Source: Clostridium brassicae (GTDB lineage: Bacteria; Bacillota; Clostridia; Clostridiales; Clostridiaceae). Taken from it: a stretch of DNA of 64,000 bases. The position numbers were made by a program, and so were the translations under genes. Numbering within the stretch: the stretch's first letter is position 1; every line of letters begins with the position of its first letter. Shown one piece after another: positions 47,007 through 55,240 of the stretch. The stretch is from assembly GCF_026738875.1 (NCBI RefSeq), contig NZ_JAPQFJ010000009.1, positions 103,692-167,691 of the forward strand, given 5' to 3'. The notes beneath the pieces were generated by a model. The model made no database searches, was not told the DNA's origin, and saw only the letters and a program-made list of their open reading frames with translations.

Positions 47007-47756
47007 TTGAATAAATTGATAAAGATTAGTGAAGCTTCTAAAAAATATAATATATCTGCAAGAACCTTAAGGTATTATGAAGAGGTGGGATTATTAAAGA
47101 GCATAAGGAATAAAGAGTCTAATTATAGGATGTATGATCAATATAATATGAAAAAATTAGAACAAATTTTACTTTTTCGCAATATGCAATTTTCCCTACA
47201 AGAGATTAGTGTTTTATTAACGTATAAAGATAATGAAAAAATGATGAAAATTTTTTTACAAAAATTAAAAGAAATAAATGAGAGCATAGAACAACTTACT
47301 AATTTTAAAGATATTTTAAATTCTGTTATTAAAATTAGTAAAGAAATAGGTATAGAGAACATAAATATTTGCAATTTATTAAGGGAACAAATTTATATTA
47401 ATAAGAAAAATGAAGGGATGATTTATATGAAAAATAGTATTATAACTGTTGAATTTGGTACTGGTATTGTTCCTATGGTAGACCCTAATCAAAATGGAAC
47501 AGTAATAGATAGAATCAAATCTATGAGAAGTTTGATAGAGAATAGAATGAGTAAACAAATTCCACTTATTAGATTGAAGGATAATGAGGAAATGAAGGAA
47601 TTTCAGTATAGGATTTTTATTAAAGATAGAGTAGTTTTTGATGGCTGCTTATCTAATATTGGGTATGGAAGTAAAGAAGATGAGATTATAAGAGATATAG
47701 AAAATGTAATTATTAAGAATATATCTGAGATCGACGAATCTTCATGCGAGGATTAA
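47007..47756 (+). CDS. MerR-type regulator fused to a FlhA-like domain
   Basis: A 249-residue protein. Residues 1-75 are a MerR helix-turn-helix (KISEASKKYNISARTLRYYEEVGLL) and 75-125 the dimerisation coiled coil. Residues about 145-232 resemble part of the cytoplasmic domain of the flagellar export protein FlhA: EFGTGIVPMVDPNQNG, DRIKSMRSLIENRM, IPLIRLKDN and YRIFIKDRVVFDG follow the FlhA pattern GYGLIPLVD..G..L..RI..IR, P.IRI.DN, Y.I.IKG. A TTG at 47007 after GGAGGAG is chosen over the ATG at 46992, which has no ribosome site. An internal ATG at 47427 after AAGGGATG could express the FlhA-like part alone. Regulation targets are unknown. Confidence 0.8.
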   Translation: MNKLIKISEASKKYNISARTLRYYEEVGLLKSIRNKESNYRMYDQYNMKKLEQILLFRNMQFSLQEISVLLTYKDNEKMMKIFLQKLKEINESIEQLTNFKDILNSVIKISKEIGIENINICNLLREQIYINKKNEGMIYMKNSIITVEFGTGIVPMVDPNQNGTVIDRIKSMRSLIENRMSKQIPLIRLKDNEEMKEFQYRIFIKDRVVFDGCLSNIGYGSKEDEIIRDIENVIIKNISEIDESSCED

Positions 47757-47794
47757 TTTTAAGTATGTAAGTACACTGTAAAACTGTAGTAAAG

Positions 47795-47895
47795 AAGGTT
47801 GTCTCAAAATGAATTTTAGACACAATGTATTGATTAATCTGAAAATTAATCAATATATTGTGTTATTTTTCTGTTTTGAGACAACCATCTTTTTT
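47795..47895 (+). terminator. large nested hairpin, terminator or small palindromic element
   Basis: Outer arms GGTTGTCTCAAAA (47797-47809) and TTTTGAGACAACC (47874-47886) enclose a second, 19-nt inverted repeat (47820-47838 with 47845-47863, one mismatch). A T-run follows at 47889. It can end the MerR transcript. The size and nesting are unusual for a plain terminator. Confidence 0.7.
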
Positions 47896-48347
47896 ATATA
47901 TAAATTTATTATAAAAAGTTTAGTTTATAAAATTGAGAAAATTGCATAATTAAAAAATTCAAATACGTAATGCAAGTTTTATATTTATAGAATTATGCAA
48001 ATTCCTTAGTTTATTCTAAAGTATTTTTAGTTAGGCAGAGTATAGTAAAATAATTCACAATATCATATGATTTAGGAATTTATTGTTTTAATATGAAAAC
48101 TTATGATATAATGTAACAAAAAATTTTTAATTCCAATAAAGAACATTATATATAAAGTTATGTAGCTAATAGTCGTATTTAATAATAGATATATACATCC
48201 AAGATATTTAAATTAAATATGTTAACAAAGTTATATAGAGATTTTAAAATATAGTTTTAGCTAGAAATGATAAAGGAAGTTTTAAAAGAGCAAAGCAATA
48301 TTCTTTTAAAACAGAGCCAAATTAAAAGATTAAGGTGGTTTACTATT
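47896..48347. other. AT-rich spacer before the retron operon
   Basis: About 450 bp with very high A+T, no convincing gene and no GC-rich structured segment. The retron operon promoter must lie here. An open frame extends the first retron gene back to 48267, but that ATG lacks a ribosome site. Importantly, nothing here looks like an msr-msd RNA, which in most retrons lies upstream of the proteins. Confidence 0.5.
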
Positions 48348-51300
48348 ATGTCAAAGTTTATAAAAAATAACTTTTTCAAGGCGATTTCATCTTTAGTAAA
48401 ATCAGAAGAAAAAGATAGCAGTAAAAATTTAGAGTCAGATAAAAAAGAAGTTAATCAAGAGGTTTCATTTCAAAATTCTAAGATACCAAAAAAAATATGG
48501 AAAAAGGAATATAACCCACTAAGAAAGATAGTTTTATGGGGATGGGATGGCGATGATAACCCTAGTTTTGTAATTTTCTATGGAAAACATGAGTTTAAAA
48601 ATATTGAGAGCGGGAGAGAGTCTATAGACAATATACTGGAAGATGATGTTAAGTATACAAGCTATGCTATTTTTAAAGGTCAGGAAGGGCATTTACCTTC
48701 TTTTCAAGCTATAAAAATTATAGAGGAAAGTGGATATGGATACAATAGAAATAAGGATAATTCACCAGAAATGTATTTTAAAAAAGGTATAAAGTATGAC
48801 TGGTATTGGAATGTAGATAAAAAATATTTGGTTAAAGAATTTAAAAATTTGGAACCAGAAGATCAAGTTGTTTTTCCTTATTTTGTTTCACAATCCCATG
48901 AAGAATATGTGGAAAAAATAGAGAAACAGGGCATTAAGTTTTCTGATTTCAGATTAGCAAAAAATCCAAATGAAGTTTTAAAATTAAATGAACAATTTAC
49001 TAAGTACTATGAAATTATTAATGACATGATGAGTTATGACAATCTTTATATTAGAAGAAAAAGATTAAATGAATTATTAAATATGAATCCGCCAAAAGAA
49101 GTATATAATCTACTTTTAAACATAGGAAGCACTGAATTAATATCAGGGTTATTTTTAGAATTGGCAAGAAGAAATAATCCAATATTAATTGAAGAAGCAA
49201 AAACTTTGATAGAATCTAAAATAAAGTGGGCAGAGGATAATTACATAAAAGGTGTAAAGAGATGTGCAAATATATATTTGAATGCATTGGATAAAAAATT
49301 AAAAGCAGACAGGATAGAGTGGATACGTAAGTCGTTATCAGATATGGATTTAAATATTATTAAAATTAATGGTAAGGATATTCCATCAGATAAAATAATT
49401 GAAGGTTCAGCTTATAGAAAGTATGCTGTATCTGGATTCCTTATGGATTATTACGGAACATATGATTATGAGCAAGGTAAGTATGTTGAATATGAAGCTC
49501 CAAAACGTTATAAAGAAGGAAAATACACAGATGGTAGAATCTTAAAACTTATAGACTTTAAAAATACAATACAAGAATCCGAAATTTACGGACTAGCTGA
49601 TGTTATTGGAAAAATAGCATATTATTTGGATGCACCACGATTAACTTATTATTTTAAAGGTAGTGCTAGAACTAAACAATTAAAATATTTTCATAGATAT
49701 ATAAGAAGAATAATTAACTCTTATGCTGAGAGTGATCCAGATAAATTTATGGAAGCAATGAAACAGCTTTTGACTAGTTATACAGAACATGATTATGTAT
49801 GCAAATTCCATGGAAACTTCCAATTTAATGAGTTTATAAAATATTATTTATATTATGATTTTAAGGAAAAGCCACCTGTTGGATGGGATAATTGGTATGA
49901 AAGAGAAATTTGGATGAGTAATGACCAATTAATGAGGCTTGAAGGGCGATATGAATTTATGAAAGAAATATGGGACAACCATTTAGATGTTGTAGTAGAT
50001 ATTGCTATTAAGTCAAAGGTTAATCAAATTGTAAAAGCATGTTATTACATTTTAAAAGATTCTCCAAATAGAGATGCATTTATAGAAAATATGTCATATA
50101 AGCAATTGATTAATTTGACACTTGTTCCTTATAAGCCTCTTGCTGAAATGTTTAGGAATATTTTAGAAGATAAATTAAATAATCTAAATACATTTGAAGC
50201 AGAACTAATGATTAGTTTAATTGGATGTCCAGATAAAAAAATGCAGGAACTTGCTATGGAGTTTTTTAATAGGACTCAAGGTTTATTTTCTCCTTCAGAT
50301 ACAGCAGATTTATTATTCTTGGACAATATTGATAAATGGAAAGATTTATTTAAGCAAAATCTGTTTTCATTAGAGAAAGAACAATATGTAGAGTTTATAA
50401 GATACATTATAAATAATGCAAATAAATTCAAAGAAGCGGAGATTAATCTTCCTGAAAATATTAGAAATATGCTTTCAATGTCAACAGATCAAATAAAACA
50501 TATTTCAAATATTGAAAAAACTACTTTGTTGATAGAGTTAATTAGTCTGTTAATTCAAGGAAAAAAGGTTTCAGAGTGGATGGAGACATTTATTGAAGAA
50601 ATAATTTTTGCTTTTTCATATGAGGAATTAGAATCTTTACTTAAAGATATAACTATAGAACCTGCTAAAAGTTCAATTTCATCTAGAAATAGACAAGTTA
50701 TTTCTGTTTTAGAATCAATTAAAAATAGAAAATTACTTTCTGATTCTGAGATTATAAGTATATTGGAGACTGGTACATCTAAAATGATTAAAATGTTGTT
50801 TAGTATTATTACTCAAAATACAGAAGAATTAAATAATAGATTTTCTACTCTATTAATAATGCTTGAATCAGAAGTAACTGTGTTAAATAAAAAGGTAGAA
50901 GAAATTTTTGATAATATGCCTCAAGAAAAACAAAAGAAATTACACGGAATTATTATTGATTCTCCTGTATTTAGAACATATTCATTTGGACTTGAAAAAT
51001 TGAATGAAATTTATGGAGACTTAATTCCAGAAGAATTTATTATTCAGATGTTAGAGCATACCTCTCCTGATGTTAAAGCTTATATTTCAGATAAAACAAA
51101 TGAAATTCTTGATAACTTAGGTAATGGAAATGAGAAAATTTTTATGTATTATATAAAAACTTTATTATTACTACCTAATAGAATTTCTAAAAGCAAAGAA
51201 AGAGTATATAAGACCATTCCGAGGTTTGTAAATAAGCATAAAGATAAATTAGAAGAAGTTGAAAATATGTTACTGGATATTGGTGGTTCCAATATCATTA

Positions 51301-51356
51301 TGGATTCAGAACGTGCACTAATTGTGTTAGCTAAAATTAGAGGGGAGGTTATGTAA
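48348..51356 (+). CDS. HEAT/ARM-repeat-like retron accessory protein
   Basis: A 1002-residue, mostly helical protein with no membrane segment. After an N-terminal part with a beta-rich block (KIVLWGWDGDDNPSFVIFYG, about residues 65-85), the rest is a long series of helix pairs typical of HEAT or armadillo solenoids (for example KEVYNLLLNIGSTELISGLFLELARR and PSDTADLLFLDNIDKWKDLF). The ATG at 48348 is preferred over 48267 because AAGGTGG lies 9 nt upstream. The stop is 1 nt before the SWIM gene, which overlaps the RT gene, so the three are one operon. In type XIII retrons an ARM/HEAT protein and a SWIM protein accompany the RT. Its biochemical action is unknown. Confidence 0.82.
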   Translation: MSKFIKNNFFKAISSLVKSEEKDSSKNLESDKKEVNQEVSFQNSKIPKKIWKKEYNPLRKIVLWGWDGDDNPSFVIFYGKHEFKNIESGRESIDNILEDDVKYTSYAIFKGQEGHLPSFQAIKIIEESGYGYNRNKDNSPEMYFKKGIKYDWYWNVDKKYLVKEFKNLEPEDQVVFPYFVSQSHEEYVEKIEKQGIKFSDFRLAKNPNEVLKLNEQFTKYYEIINDMMSYDNLYIRRKRLNELLNMNPPKEVYNLLLNIGSTELISGLFLELARRNNPILIEEAKTLIESKIKWAEDNYIKGVKRCANIYLNALDKKLKADRIEWIRKSLSDMDLNIIKINGKDIPSDKIIEGSAYRKYAVSGFLMDYYGTYDYEQGKYVEYEAPKRYKEGKYTDGRILKLIDFKNTIQESEIYGLADVIGKIAYYLDAPRLTYYFKGSARTKQLKYFHRYIRRIINSYAESDPDKFMEAMKQLLTSYTEHDYVCKFHGNFQFNEFIKYYLYYDFKEKPPVGWDNWYEREIWMSNDQLMRLEGRYEFMKEIWDNHLDVVVDIAIKSKVNQIVKACYYILKDSPNRDAFIENMSYKQLINLTLVPYKPLAEMFRNILEDKLNNLNTFEAELMISLIGCPDKKMQELAMEFFNRTQGLFSPSDTADLLFLDNIDKWKDLFKQNLFSLEKEQYVEFIRYIINNANKFKEAEINLPENIRNMLSMSTDQIKHISNIEKTTLLIELISLLIQGKKVSEWMETFIEEIIFAFSYEELESLLKDITIEPAKSSISSRNRQVISVLESIKNRKLLSDSEIISILETGTSKMIKMLFSIITQNTEELNNRFSTLLIMLESEVTVLNKKVEEIFDNMPQEKQKKLHGIIIDSPVFRTYSFGLEKLNEIYGDLIPEEFIIQMLEHTSPDVKAYISDKTNEILDNLGNGNEKIFMYYIKTLLLLPNRISKSKERVYKTIPRFVNKHKDKLEEVENMLLDIGGSNIIMDSERALIVLAKIRGEVM

Positions 51357-51357
51357 C

Positions 51358-53166
51358 TTGAAAGTTAATTACCAATATGCAAGTCCATCAATGTGTATGC
51401 AACAAGGAGATCAGACAGTCTTAGGGCTTAGTCCGGATCTTTCTAGGGATGAAAAAGTATCTTTTAGAGGTAAACTAAAACATCCTCTTATTTTTAGAGA
51501 TGCAATGCTTATGTTACGAGAAATTGTAGTTTCAGATATGAGTCAAAAAAAGAAAGAAAGAGTTGAATTTTTTGCATGGCTTGAAGATGAAATTGAAAGA
51601 CGAGTTCTTAATCATAAACAATATTTACCTGGAGTAAGGGAAGATTTGCAAAAAAGTATGAATGAATTCATACAAGAAATGGCACAAAAGGATATAGATA
51701 TAAAAAAATTAGTTGATATTAAAACTACTTTAAAAAAAGAGATTGATAATCATGATATCTGGAAGGATTATTATAAAATTGAAAAAGATTTTTGGAAATT
51801 TATAAAAGATAGAGATTATGCTCTTTGGTTTGTATTAGACCCAGTAATAACAGTACATCCTGATCAGGTATCTTTTGAAGCATTTTCTTTAGATGAATCT
51901 ACATATGGATGTTTATCTGTAGATATGGATGAATTTGAGCTTCTACAAAATCCTCAACTTGGAACAACAAATATAGATTTTTCAGCTAAACTAGCTAAGG
52001 AAATGGAAAGATTTCGTACCTATACAGATGTAGAGTTAAGCGTGAATCCAGGCGGATTTACAGTAGATACGGGAATTATGCCTGAACATATGGAAAAGAA
52101 AATAGAGTTACCAGAAACTTGGATAAAGGGATTTAATCAGGTTTCTTCAGCAGCAAGTCTTGGAGGTATAGATATCGAATTATCACCTGTGGATATGTAT
52201 GATATATGTTCATTTTTAAGAAGAAATAAAGCAAAGAAAAGTCCTAGGTATATGAAATGGATATTGGAACCAGACAAACCAGTAAAGATTCTTTTTGAAC
52301 CATTTGGAAAAGAACTTACACTAAAAGCAATATACACTGGAGAAAAAAAGAGAGAAGAGAAGATGTGGGGAAGAAGACGTTGGCTCGTTATGGAGAAGAT
52401 AATACCAATTTCTAAGTCTTTTAAAGTTAGATTACTTGGTTTTGGAATGCCACAATTCATAACGGCTGACTTAGGAACAATGAAAATGACGATAGGTTTT
52501 TCATCATGGTCCTCTAATGATTGGGTAAAAGGAACTGCTTTTAATATTTTAGGTGGATTTGTTGGTGATGGAAATTATGATGAAGTATATAAATTGTTAA
52601 AAGACCATAGATGTTTATCCATGGAAAATATTTATGAGAAGTTAAATGAGGCTTCTAAGAGCACAAATAAGGCAGGAGTAGGTATGCTGTTTAGGCGTGG
52701 TGAAGGATATTTCGATGCTGTGAATAACACAATAAGATTTAGAAAATTATGCAATACACCTATTCCTAAAGAACTATATGAGACTACTCCAATAGAATTA
52801 GAAGTTCAGCAACACTTAGATGAGGGAATGGAACATTTCAAGATAAAAATGACGCAGGACAATGAATTTGTTGCCATACATTCATTTAAGATGCCAAATA
52901 GTAAATATAAAAATTGGAGATTTCGTGGTACAGAAGACTATGATCGAGAATATAACTTAACAGAAACAGAATTAGTGATAGACGAAGATGGGCAAATTTC
53001 TAATGTTAAATGTAAATGTAGAGAATTCAATAAAGGACCAAGAAATATTTCAGCTCCTTGCTCACATATTCTTGCCTTATATTTGATTTCTTCAAAGTTT
53101 TTTAAATTGGAATTAAAACCAGATAAAGAATACAAAATGAATGATATTATGGAGATATTATTATGA
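51358..53166 (+). CDS. SWIM zinc-finger retron accessory protein
   Basis: A 602-residue protein. The C-terminal zinc-binding SWIM motif CxCx(n)CxH is clear: VKCKCREFNKGP followed by SAPCSHILALYLI, about residues 557-582. The larger N-terminal part is mixed alpha/beta with no membrane segment. A central block NIYEKLNEASKSTNKAGVGMLFRRGEGYF may be a winged-helix-like region. TTG start after AGGGGAGG at the end of the ARM gene. The stop overlaps the RT start in an ATGA. SWIM domains bind nucleic acid or protein partners, so this protein may contact the msDNA or the RT. Family knowledge places ARM plus SWIM with type XIII retrons. Confidence 0.85.
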   Translation: MKVNYQYASPSMCMQQGDQTVLGLSPDLSRDEKVSFRGKLKHPLIFRDAMLMLREIVVSDMSQKKKERVEFFAWLEDEIERRVLNHKQYLPGVREDLQKSMNEFIQEMAQKDIDIKKLVDIKTTLKKEIDNHDIWKDYYKIEKDFWKFIKDRDYALWFVLDPVITVHPDQVSFEAFSLDESTYGCLSVDMDEFELLQNPQLGTTNIDFSAKLAKEMERFRTYTDVELSVNPGGFTVDTGIMPEHMEKKIELPETWIKGFNQVSSAASLGGIDIELSPVDMYDICSFLRRNKAKKSPRYMKWILEPDKPVKILFEPFGKELTLKAIYTGEKKREEKMWGRRRWLVMEKIIPISKSFKVRLLGFGMPQFITADLGTMKMTIGFSSWSSNDWVKGTAFNILGGFVGDGNYDEVYKLLKDHRCLSMENIYEKLNEASKSTNKAGVGMLFRRGEGYFDAVNNTIRFRKLCNTPIPKELYETTPIELEVQQHLDEGMEHFKIKMTQDNEFVAIHSFKMPNSKYKNWRFRGTEDYDREYNLTETELVIDEDGQISNVKCKCREFNKGPRNISAPCSHILALYLISSKFFKLELKPDKEYKMNDIMEILL

Positions 53167-54707
53167 TGGATAATAATGAAACTGTGAAAAATACAAAGGC
53201 AGACTATAGAGAAATGGTAAACAATATGGGCAAAAAAGAATTTACATTGTTAAAAATGCAGGAATATGGATTTTGGCCAAAAGATTTACCTACACCTTAT
53301 GAAAGACAAAATAGTGAAACAGCTGAGCAGTATGGAAAAAGACAAAAGCTTTTAAAAGAGTACCAAAAGGTAATTGACCAGATTGCGGAACTGTATAAAG
53401 AAAAAGGTGATATTAATAGAGAATTATATAAACTTAAAAAAGAATATGATGAAACATGGGATTATGAAAAAATTAGATTAGATGTATCTAAAAAAATTAT
53501 GCAAGAATCTATTGCTAGACGTGCTGAAAGAAAAAAACAAAGAGAACTTGAAAAGCAGCGACGTTCAGAGGCATGGCAGAATAAAAAAGCTAATGAAATT
53601 GTGTTTATAGGAAAAGGCTATTCAGGACTTCTTCGTGATATGGAGAGTAACGATGAAAAATTATTAGCTCAACAGCTACCTATAATAAAAACAGATAAAG
53701 AGTTAGCACAATTTTTAGGTATTGAATATAAAAAACTTAGATTTTTAATTTACCATAGAGATGTAGTTTCTGTTGATCATTATCATAGATATACTATTCC
53801 TAAAAAGAAGGGTGGAGTTAGAAGTATTGCAGCTCCAAAATCAACATTGAAAACTGTACAAAAGAGAATATTAGAGGAAATTTTATCAAAGTTTCCTGTT
53901 TCAAATCATGCACATGGATTTTTAAAAGGGAAATCAGTGGTTTCAGGAGCAGCAGCTCATATTAAGCAGCCAGAAGTGTTAATTAATATGGATCTTGAAG
54001 ACTTCTTTCCTACTATAACTTTTGAAAGAGTTAGGGGGATGTTTAAATCTTTTGGATACTCTGGGTATATTGCATCATTATTAGCTATGATTTGTACTTA
54101 TTGTGAACGTATGCCTATAGAAGTTAGAGGAAAAATAAAATATGTTAAAACATCCCATAGAATTTTACCACAAGGGTCACCTGCAAGTCCTATGATTACT
54201 AACATTCTTTGTACTAAGTTAGACAAAAGATTAAGTGGACTATCTTCTAAATTTGGTTTTGTTTATACAAGATATGCAGATGATATGAGCTTTAGTTTAG
54301 CAGATAAAAATACCCTTTTAATTGCTAATGTTAAAGGGCAACGTTCTATGAAAGTTAATGTGGATGATATAGTAAGTCTAAACAGTGGAAGATTTTGTGG
54401 CTTAATTTCAAAGATAGTAAGTGAAGAAGGATTTAAGATAAATAAGCATAAGACTAGATTTTTACGAAAAAATAATCGTCAATGTATTACTGGTATTGTT
54501 ATAAATAATGAGCAAATTGGTGTCCCAAAAAAATGGATAAAAACATTAAGAGCAGCTATTTATAATGCAAAGAAATTGAAGATGAGTGGAAATGTGCCAT
54601 CTAAAGTAATAAATGAAATATCAGGTATGACAGCATGGATAAAAAGTGTTAATACTGAAAGATACAAAGATATTATTGATGATGCCATGGAAGTAATAAA
54701 TAAATAG
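53163..54707 (+). CDS. retron-type reverse transcriptase
   Basis: A 514-residue RT. About 180 N-terminal residues are charged and helical (ARRAERKKQRELEKQRRSE within). The RT domain then shows the NAxxH-like region as SGAAAH, motif A as NMDLEDFFPTI, motif B as LPQGSPASP, the catalytic YADD as TRYADDMSF (about residue 375), and the retron VTG-type motif as CITGIVIN. It lacks a maturase or endonuclease domain, so it is not a group II intron protein. It should copy part of the adjacent structured RNA (54795-55001) into multicopy single-stranded DNA. The start overlaps the SWIM stop (ATGA). Retrons act in phage defence in tested cases. Confidence 0.93.
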   Translation: MMDNNETVKNTKADYREMVNNMGKKEFTLLKMQEYGFWPKDLPTPYERQNSETAEQYGKRQKLLKEYQKVIDQIAELYKEKGDINRELYKLKKEYDETWDYEKIRLDVSKKIMQESIARRAERKKQRELEKQRRSEAWQNKKANEIVFIGKGYSGLLRDMESNDEKLLAQQLPIIKTDKELAQFLGIEYKKLRFLIYHRDVVSVDHYHRYTIPKKKGGVRSIAAPKSTLKTVQKRILEEILSKFPVSNHAHGFLKGKSVVSGAAAHIKQPEVLINMDLEDFFPTITFERVRGMFKSFGYSGYIASLLAMICTYCERMPIEVRGKIKYVKTSHRILPQGSPASPMITNILCTKLDKRLSGLSSKFGFVYTRYADDMSFSLADKNTLLIANVKGQRSMKVNVDDIVSLNSGRFCGLISKIVSEEGFKINKHKTRFLRKNNRQCITGIVINNEQIGVPKKWIKTLRAAIYNAKKLKMSGNVPSKVINEISGMTAWIKSVNTERYKDIIDDAMEVINK

Positions 54708-54747
54708 ATCTTGTTTTAAAATATATAGTATAACGGATAATTAAATG

Positions 54748-54776
54748 TTGAATTTATTGGTTTAATCTGGTATAAT
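54748..54776 (+). promoter_or_regulatory. promoter of the retron RNA
   Basis: TTGAAT at 54748-54753, a 17-bp spacer and TATAAT at 54771-54776, about 40 bp after the RT stop. The predicted start near 54783 lies about 12 nt before the structured RNA, so the RNA can be made independently of the protein operon. Confidence 0.8.
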
Positions 54777-54794
54777 ATAATATATAGTTAAAAT

Positions 54795-55001
54795 TAGATA
54801 ATAGATTTCTTGGCCTTTATGCCTCGGTGTTGCGCCGAGGTGGAGATTTGCATAGCTTACATCACCAGGTTGCGCGCAATTCGCTCCACTGCCAATACTG
54901 TGCCAAGTTAAAATCGATCCTTCGGTTGTTGGACAGTATTGGCGCTCCGCTGAAGTGTCACAACCAGATAAAAGAATTGTTAGCAAGAAGTCTATTATTT
55001 G
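54795..55001 (+). ncRNA. retron msr-msd RNA, downstream of the RT
   Basis: A GC-rich island in AT-rich DNA. Its ends are complementary: ATAATAGATTTCTTG (54798-54812, a1) with CAAGAAGTCTATTAT (54984-54998, a2), 15 bp with one G-U pair, extendable by about three weak pairs. Inside are an msr-like hairpin CCTCGG/CCGAGG (54822-54840), a GTGGAG/CTCCAC pairing (54840-54845 with 54884-54889), and a long msd-like hairpin with an 11-bp perfect stem GCCAATACTGT/ACAGTATTGGC (54891-54901, 54933-54943) continued by CCAA/TTGG. A G follows a1, as needed for a branched msDNA. Two reading frames overlap it but are not credible genes. Confidence 0.82.
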
Positions 55002-55065
55002 TTTTTATACAATGTATAGCTTTTAGATGGAGTAAAAAATCTATTTGAAGCTAAAAATCATGTTT

Positions 55066-55100
55066 ATGAACTATGAACTATGAACTATGAACTATGAATA
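55066..55100. repeat. tandem heptamer repeat
   Basis: Four perfect copies of ATGAACT (55066-55093) followed by ATGAATA, starting 65 bp after the retron RNA. It is too short and lacks spacers, so it is not a CRISPR. It is a likely site of slippage. Confidence 0.85.
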
Positions 55101-55145
55101 TTATTGGAGATTTTGAAGAGGAGACTTCAACTCTATTAAATAGGG

Positions 55146-55176
55146 AACCATATGTATTTTTACATGTGGTTTTTTG
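55146..55176 (+). terminator. terminator behind the retron RNA
   Basis: AACCATATGTA pairs with TACATGTGGTT (mostly Watson-Crick, with G-U pairs) around a TTTT loop, then TTTTT. It probably ends the retron RNA transcript. Confidence 0.75.
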
Positions 55177-55240
55177 TTATATATTAATATATAACTTAGA
55201 TGTATAATCATATAAAAAATTGGCAAAATGGAGGTGTTGA

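Noticed and set aside
53163..54707. Group II intron maturase
   Set aside because: No maturase X or HNH domain follows the RT core, no intron domain V is seen, and the linked ARM and SWIM genes fit a retron.
54762..55048. Two open frames overlapping on opposite strands (74 codons minus, 73 codons plus) after the RT gene
   Set aside because: They lie wholly within the structured retron RNA and its flanks, have no ribosome sites, and their translations look like noise. The a1/a2 pairing explains the region better.
55066..55100. CRISPR array
   Set aside because: The ATGAACT units are contiguous heptamers with no spacers and no cas genes nearby.
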